Positions 6,240 to 8,808 of a DNA stretch of 8,808 nt are shown here, one piece after another. The stretch is taken from positions 1 through 8,808 of the forward strand of contig JALRAA010000042.1 of NCBI GenBank assembly GCA_023262645.1, written 5' to 3'. A program made the translations under genes and the position numbers. Below the pieces are notes generated by a model. That model saw only the letters and a program-made list of their open reading frames with translations, made no database searches and was not told where the DNA came from. The stretch's first letter is position 1. Every line of letters starts with the position of its first letter. Origin of the DNA: Burkholderiaceae bacterium (GTDB lineage Bacteria > Pseudomonadota > Gammaproteobacteria > Burkholderiales > Burkholderiaceae_C).

Positions 6240-6964
6240 GCTCTCCACCTGCGCACCGGTATGGGCGAATAGCCACACTGTTTCTGACGGTGGTGTTGAC
6301 CGCGTGCGCATCCACCAAAGCGTCTAACCCCCAAGACCCTTTCGAATCCACCAACCGACGCATCGATGAATTCAATGAAAAGGTTGACGAAAAGGTGTTG
6401 CGACCGGTAGCCGTGGGTTACAAAAACCATGTGCCCAGTTTTTTGCGAACCGGCGTGAACAATTTTTTCGGCAATCTCAGGGATATCTGGTCCACGGTCA
6501 ACAACGGCTTACAAGCCAAGCCCATGGAAACTGCCGAAACAGGGCTGCGTGTCGCCGTCAACACGGTGTTTGGTATTTACGGCTTGTTTGATGTGGCCAC
6601 CCTGGCTGGCATTCAGCGGCAAAACGCAGACTTTGGCCAAACCATGGGCTATTGGGGTATGCCGCCCGGGCCGTATGTGGTGCTGCCGTTGTTGGGCCCT
6701 TCCACGGTTCGCGACACCGCAGGTTGGACGGTCGATAACTATTACGACTTATGGCGTACAGAAGTGCATTCATTGGGTCTGCGTTACGGAGGCACGGCCC
6801 TGCGATTGGTAGACAAACGCGCGGGTTTTGTCGGCATGGACGCCAGCCTGAACCAAGTGGCGTTGGACAAATATTCATTTGTGCGAGACGCGTATTTGCA
6901 ACGAAGACTCGCTGCTACCCGGCGTAAAACAGACGACAAAGACGACGGCGACGACGGTCTTTGA
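6236..6964 (+). CDS. mlaA: Outer-membrane lipoprotein MlaA (VacJ)
   Basis: MlaA is the outer-membrane component that, with porins in E. coli, extracts misplaced phospholipids from the outer leaflet and hands them to MlaC. The 242-residue precursor has a basic N-terminus (HRYGR), a hydrophobic core (IATLFLTVVLTA) and lipobox L21-T22-A23-C24, so Cys24 should be lipidated. Residues 25-26 are Ala-Ser, with no Asp at +2, consistent with sorting to the outer membrane. Family motifs are NPQDPFESTNRRIDEFNE (31-48), NNFFGNLRDIW (75-85) and GPYVVLPLLGPSTVRD (145-160). The C-terminus is an Asp-rich tail (KTDDKDDGDDGL) encoded by near-repeats of GAC. The ATG overlaps the mlaD stop. In E. coli mlaA is unlinked to the other mla genes; here it is embedded between mlaD and mlaC, supporting co-expression of the whole pathway. 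Confidence 0.96.
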   Translation: MSSPPAHRYGRIATLFLTVVLTACASTKASNPQDPFESTNRRIDEFNEKVDEKVLRPVAVGYKNHVPSFLRTGVNNFFGNLRDIWSTVNNGLQAKPMETAETGLRVAVNTVFGIYGLFDVATLAGIQRQNADFGQTMGYWGMPPGPYVVLPLLGPSTVRDTAGWTVDNYYDLWRTEVHSLGLRYGGTALRLVDKRAGFVGMDASLNQVALDKYSFVRDAYLQRRLAATRRKTDDKDDGDDGL

Positions 6965-7006
6965 AATGGCCAATAATAGGTGTCCACCGACGCTTCTCTA
7001 TTGGAT

Positions 7007-7654
7007 ATGAACATACTGTCTGTCACCGCTGTTCGTCGTCTCAAGCATATCTTGACCATGGTGTCCATGGCATTGGGCTTGTCAGGTTGGGCCATGGCCC
7101 AACAGCCGCCCGATGAGTTCATGCAAAAACTCACCAACGAATTGCTGGACATGGTGCGCAAAGATCCCGCGCTCAAAGCCGGTGATTTACAAAAAATGGG
7201 CTTGGTACTCGACACCAAGCTCAAACCTTACGTCAATTTTCAACGCATGACCGCTTCAGCCGTGGGCCCTGCTTGGCGCCAAGCCACTCCGGAACAGCAA
7301 AAGCGACTTCAAGAGGAATTTCGATTGCTGTTGATGCGCAGTTATTCGGGCGCTTTGTCGCAGGTCAAAGACAGTTCCAACATCGTGGTTAAGCCTTCGC
7401 GCCAACCCAACAGCGACAACGAAGTGGTGGTGCGGTCTGAAATACGTGGTGGCGCAGAACCCATACCGATTGATTACCGGCTTGAGAAAACCACCGAGTC
7501 AGACTCTGGTTGGCGCATTTACAACCTCAATATTTTGGGTATTTGGCTGGTCGACAACTACCGCACCCAGTTCTCGCAAGAAATCAACGCCAAGGGCATC
7601 GATGGCTTGATCGCCACGCTGAGCGAGCGCAACAAATCCAACAACCGCAAATGA
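7007..7654 (+). CDS. mlaC: Periplasmic phospholipid carrier MlaC
   Basis: MlaC shuttles phospholipid through the periplasm between the outer-membrane MlaA complex and inner-membrane MlaD. From the ATG at 7007 the precursor is 215 residues, close to E. coli MlaC (211). The signal peptide has a basic start (VRRLKH, 9-14), a hydrophobic core (ILTMVSMALGLSGW) and a likely cut after AMA31, before QQPPDEF. Family motifs are KLKPYVNFQRMTASAVG (71-87), the helix around QQKRLQEEFRLLLMRSYSGAL (97-117), and GWRIYNLNILGIWLVDNYR (168-186). A GTG at 6980 in the same frame would add nine residues (MSTDASLLD) ahead of the signal peptide; the ATG gives the better leader and length, but neither has a convincing Shine-Dalgarno. 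The gap from mlaA is 42 bases; a 14-codon frame (6966-7010) bridges it. The stop overlaps the mlaB start as ATGA. Confidence 0.95.
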   Translation: MNILSVTAVRRLKHILTMVSMALGLSGWAMAQQPPDEFMQKLTNELLDMVRKDPALKAGDLQKMGLVLDTKLKPYVNFQRMTASAVGPAWRQATPEQQKRLQEEFRLLLMRSYSGALSQVKDSSNIVVKPSRQPNSDNEVVVRSEIRGGAEPIPIDYRLEKTTESDSGWRIYNLNILGIWLVDNYRTQFSQEINAKGIDGLIATLSERNKSNNRK

Positions 7655-7953
7655 CCCCTGCAACCACCATGGCGTTGCCCGCCACTTTGACGCATGCGCA
7701 GGCGGCTGCGGTGGCGCAGCAACTGCAAAAAACCTTGCTGTCTGCCAAACAAACCTGTGTTCTGGATGCGTCTGCTTTGCAGCAGTTTGACTCGTCTGCG
7801 CTGGCCGTGTTGTTGGCTGTTTGCCGCACGGCGGCGCAACAATCATTGGCATTGCAAATCATCGGTTTGCCAAAGCGCGCGGTTCAACTGGCCACGCTGT
7901 ACGGGGTGTCTGAGATTTTGGCTGGCCACCGTTCCCAGGCGCCTTCACCCTGA
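7651..7953 (+). CDS. mlaB: STAS-domain protein MlaB
   Basis: MlaB is a small cytoplasmic STAS-domain protein that binds MlaF and is needed for assembly and activity of the MlaFEDB transporter. The 100-residue product matches the family length. The STAS core is visible: CVLDASALQQFDSSALAVL (36-53), with Ser48/Ser49 at the site of the conserved Ser/Thr of STAS domains, then LALQIIGLPKRAVQLATLYG (66-85), the following strand and helix. The start chosen is the ATG that overlaps the mlaC stop (ATGA at 7651-7654), as at the mlaF/mlaE and mlaD/mlaA junctions. A second ATG at 7669 would shorten it by six residues. The same frame is open upstream inside mlaC, but that part has no MlaB-like sequence and is out of frame with mlaC. 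It is the last gene of the mla operon. Confidence 0.92.
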   Translation: MTPATTMALPATLTHAQAAAVAQQLQKTLLSAKQTCVLDASALQQFDSSALAVLLAVCRTAAQQSLALQIIGLPKRAVQLATLYGVSEILAGHRSQAPSP

Positions 7954-7958
7954 ACCCT

Positions 7959-7975
7959 GCTGCCAAAGCGGCAGC
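7959..7975 (+). terminator. Short hairpin after mlaB
   Basis: GCTGCC (7959-7964), loop AAAGC, GGCAGC (7970-7975) is a perfect 6-base-pair inverted repeat five bases after the mlaB stop codon. It is followed by CCTTAGAAT, not a U-tract, so it is not a canonical intrinsic terminator. It could weaken read-through from the mla operon or be part of the promoter region of the next gene. Confidence 0.3.
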
Positions 7976-7978
7976 CCT

Positions 7979-7984
7979 TAGAAT
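7979..7984 (+). promoter_or_regulatory. Candidate -10 element of the downstream ABC ATPase gene
   Basis: TAGAAT is preceded by GGCAGCCCT, matching the context of the TAGAAT upstream of mlaF. It ends 12 bases before the ATG at 7997, so a start site about 7 bases downstream would leave only a few bases of leader. No clear -35 box is seen at 16-18 bases. Confidence 0.35.
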
Positions 7985-7996
7985 AGCCAGCTTGCC

Positions 7997-8808
7997 ATGG
8001 CTGCTATCTCCTTCCAATCTGTTTCCAAAACATTCACCAATGCCCGTGGCACGTTCACCGCATTGGACCAAGTGTCTTTCGACATCCAATCGGGCGAATT
8101 TTTTGGTCTGCTCGGCCCCAATGGCGCCGGCAAAACCACTTTAATCAGCATTCTGGCCGGTCTGCTCAAACCCAGCAGCGGCACCATCCAAGTCAATGGC
8201 CTCGATGTGCAAGCCCAAGCCTTACAAGTGCGAAGACTGTTGGGCGTGGTGCCGCAAGAATTGGTGTTCGATCCGTTTTTCACGGTACGAGAAGCCTTGG
8301 TGTTTCAATCGGGCTACTTCGGGGTCAAACACAACGGCGCTTGGATTGACGAATTGCTTGATAACTTGGGTTTGGCGGACAAAGCCAACCACAACATGCG
8401 CCAACTCTCTGGCGGTATGAAGCGGCGTGTTTTGGTGGCACAGGCCTTGGTGCACAAGCCGCCGGTCATTGTGCTGGACGAACCCACGGCTGGCGTCGAT
8501 GTCGAATTGCGCCAAACCTTGTGGCAATTCATAGCGAGGCTCAACCGCGAAGGCCACACCGTGTTGTTGACCACCCATTATTTGGAAGAAGCCGAAGCCT
8601 TGTGTGGCCGCATCGCCATGTTGAAGCTCGGCAAAGTGGTGGCACTGGACGACACCAGTACCTTGCTGAAAAACGCTTCCAGCAATGTGCTGCGTTTCAA
8701 ACTCGACGAGCAACTTCCGCCCGAGTTGGCGGCGCAGGCCAGGGTCACCGGTCGCATCGTGCAATTTCCAGCCAACGACGCTGCACAAATTGAACATTAC
8801 CTGGCGGC
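7997..8808 (+). CDS. ABC-2-type exporter ATPase (YadG-like), 3' end beyond the window
   Basis: This is a second ABC ATPase, distinct from MlaF, open for 270 codons to the window edge. It has Walker A GPNGAGKTT (40-48), Q-loop Q87 (VVPQE), signature LSGGMKRR (137-144), Walker B VIVLDEP (157-163), the D-loop region AGVDVE (165-170) and switch His194 (TTHYLEEAE). The NGAGKTT/LSGGMKRR combination and the THYLEEAE segment are typical of ATPases that pair with ABC-2 membrane permeases (the YadG, drug/polysaccharide-export and CcmA-like class). The substrate is unknown. The partner permease should lie just beyond the right edge; in related genomes I recall such a pair next to mlaB, followed by bolA and murA. 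The ATG at 7997 is the natural start (MAAISFQSVSKTF). There is no Shine-Dalgarno before it, and a candidate -10 box ends 12 bases upstream. Confidence 0.93.
   Translation, partial: MAAISFQSVSKTFTNARGTFTALDQVSFDIQSGEFFGLLGPNGAGKTTLISILAGLLKPSSGTIQVNGLDVQAQALQVRRLLGVVPQELVFDPFFTVREALVFQSGYFGVKHNGAWIDELLDNLGLADKANHNMRQLSGGMKRRVLVAQALVHKPPVIVLDEPTAGVDVELRQTLWQFIARLNREGHTVLLTTHYLEEAEALCGRIAMLKLGKVVALDDTSTLLKNASSNVLRFKLDEQLPPELAAQARVTGRIVQFPANDAAQIEHYLA

Noticed and set aside
7510..7650. Upstream extension of the mlaB frame to an ATG at 7510
   Set aside because: The extra 47 residues overlap mlaC in another frame and are unlike MlaB; the ATG at 7651 that overlaps the mlaC stop gives the normal family length.

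Overview
The window reads as a betaproteobacterial chromosome segment, probably Burkholderiales and possibly Comamonadaceae-like. This is inferred from protein flavour, codon usage and gene order; no search was run. From about position 446 to the right edge every gene is on the + strand, in the order gltB (3' part only), gltD, mlaF, mlaE, mlaD, mlaA, mlaC, mlaB, and an ABC-2-type ATPase that runs off the end. I recall this order from Burkholderiales chromosomes.

Positions 1-445 are different. A hand count gives about 41% GC, clearly below the DNA to the right. The segment carries an acidic minus-strand reading frame that is open from the junction to the left edge except for one TAA at 137-139. 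It abuts gltB close to a GAATTC at 446-451, where gltB has already lost its glutaminase and central domains. The left end is therefore foreign to its neighbour: either an insertion or rearrangement, or a chimeric assembly or clone. The minus-strand protein does not look like a betaproteobacterial housekeeping protein, and I cannot name it.

Positions 446-4057 hold glutamate synthase: the FMN/iron-sulfur and GXGXG domains of the large subunit (with a +1 frameshift at 1928-1931) and a complete small subunit GltD. The two subunits together make glutamate from glutamine and 2-oxoglutarate with NADPH.

Positions 4141-7953 hold a complete Mla (maintenance of lipid asymmetry) operon in the order F-E-D-A-C-B, with three ATGA stop/start overlaps and short gaps elsewhere. 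MlaFEDB form the inner-membrane ABC complex, MlaC is the periplasmic phospholipid carrier and MlaA is the outer-membrane lipoprotein. Unlike in E. coli, mlaA is inside the operon. The 83-base gltD-mlaF gap and the 43-base gap after mlaB share a GGCAGCCC..TAGAAT motif, a candidate promoter element in both places.

Positions 7997-8808 hold the first 270 codons of a second, different ABC ATPase. It starts 13 bases after the candidate -10 box and has no Shine-Dalgarno sequence.

No RNA gene, CRISPR array or recognisable insertion sequence was seen. I found no convincing new biological system. The points most worth checking are the left junction, the in-frame TAA, and the gltB frameshift.
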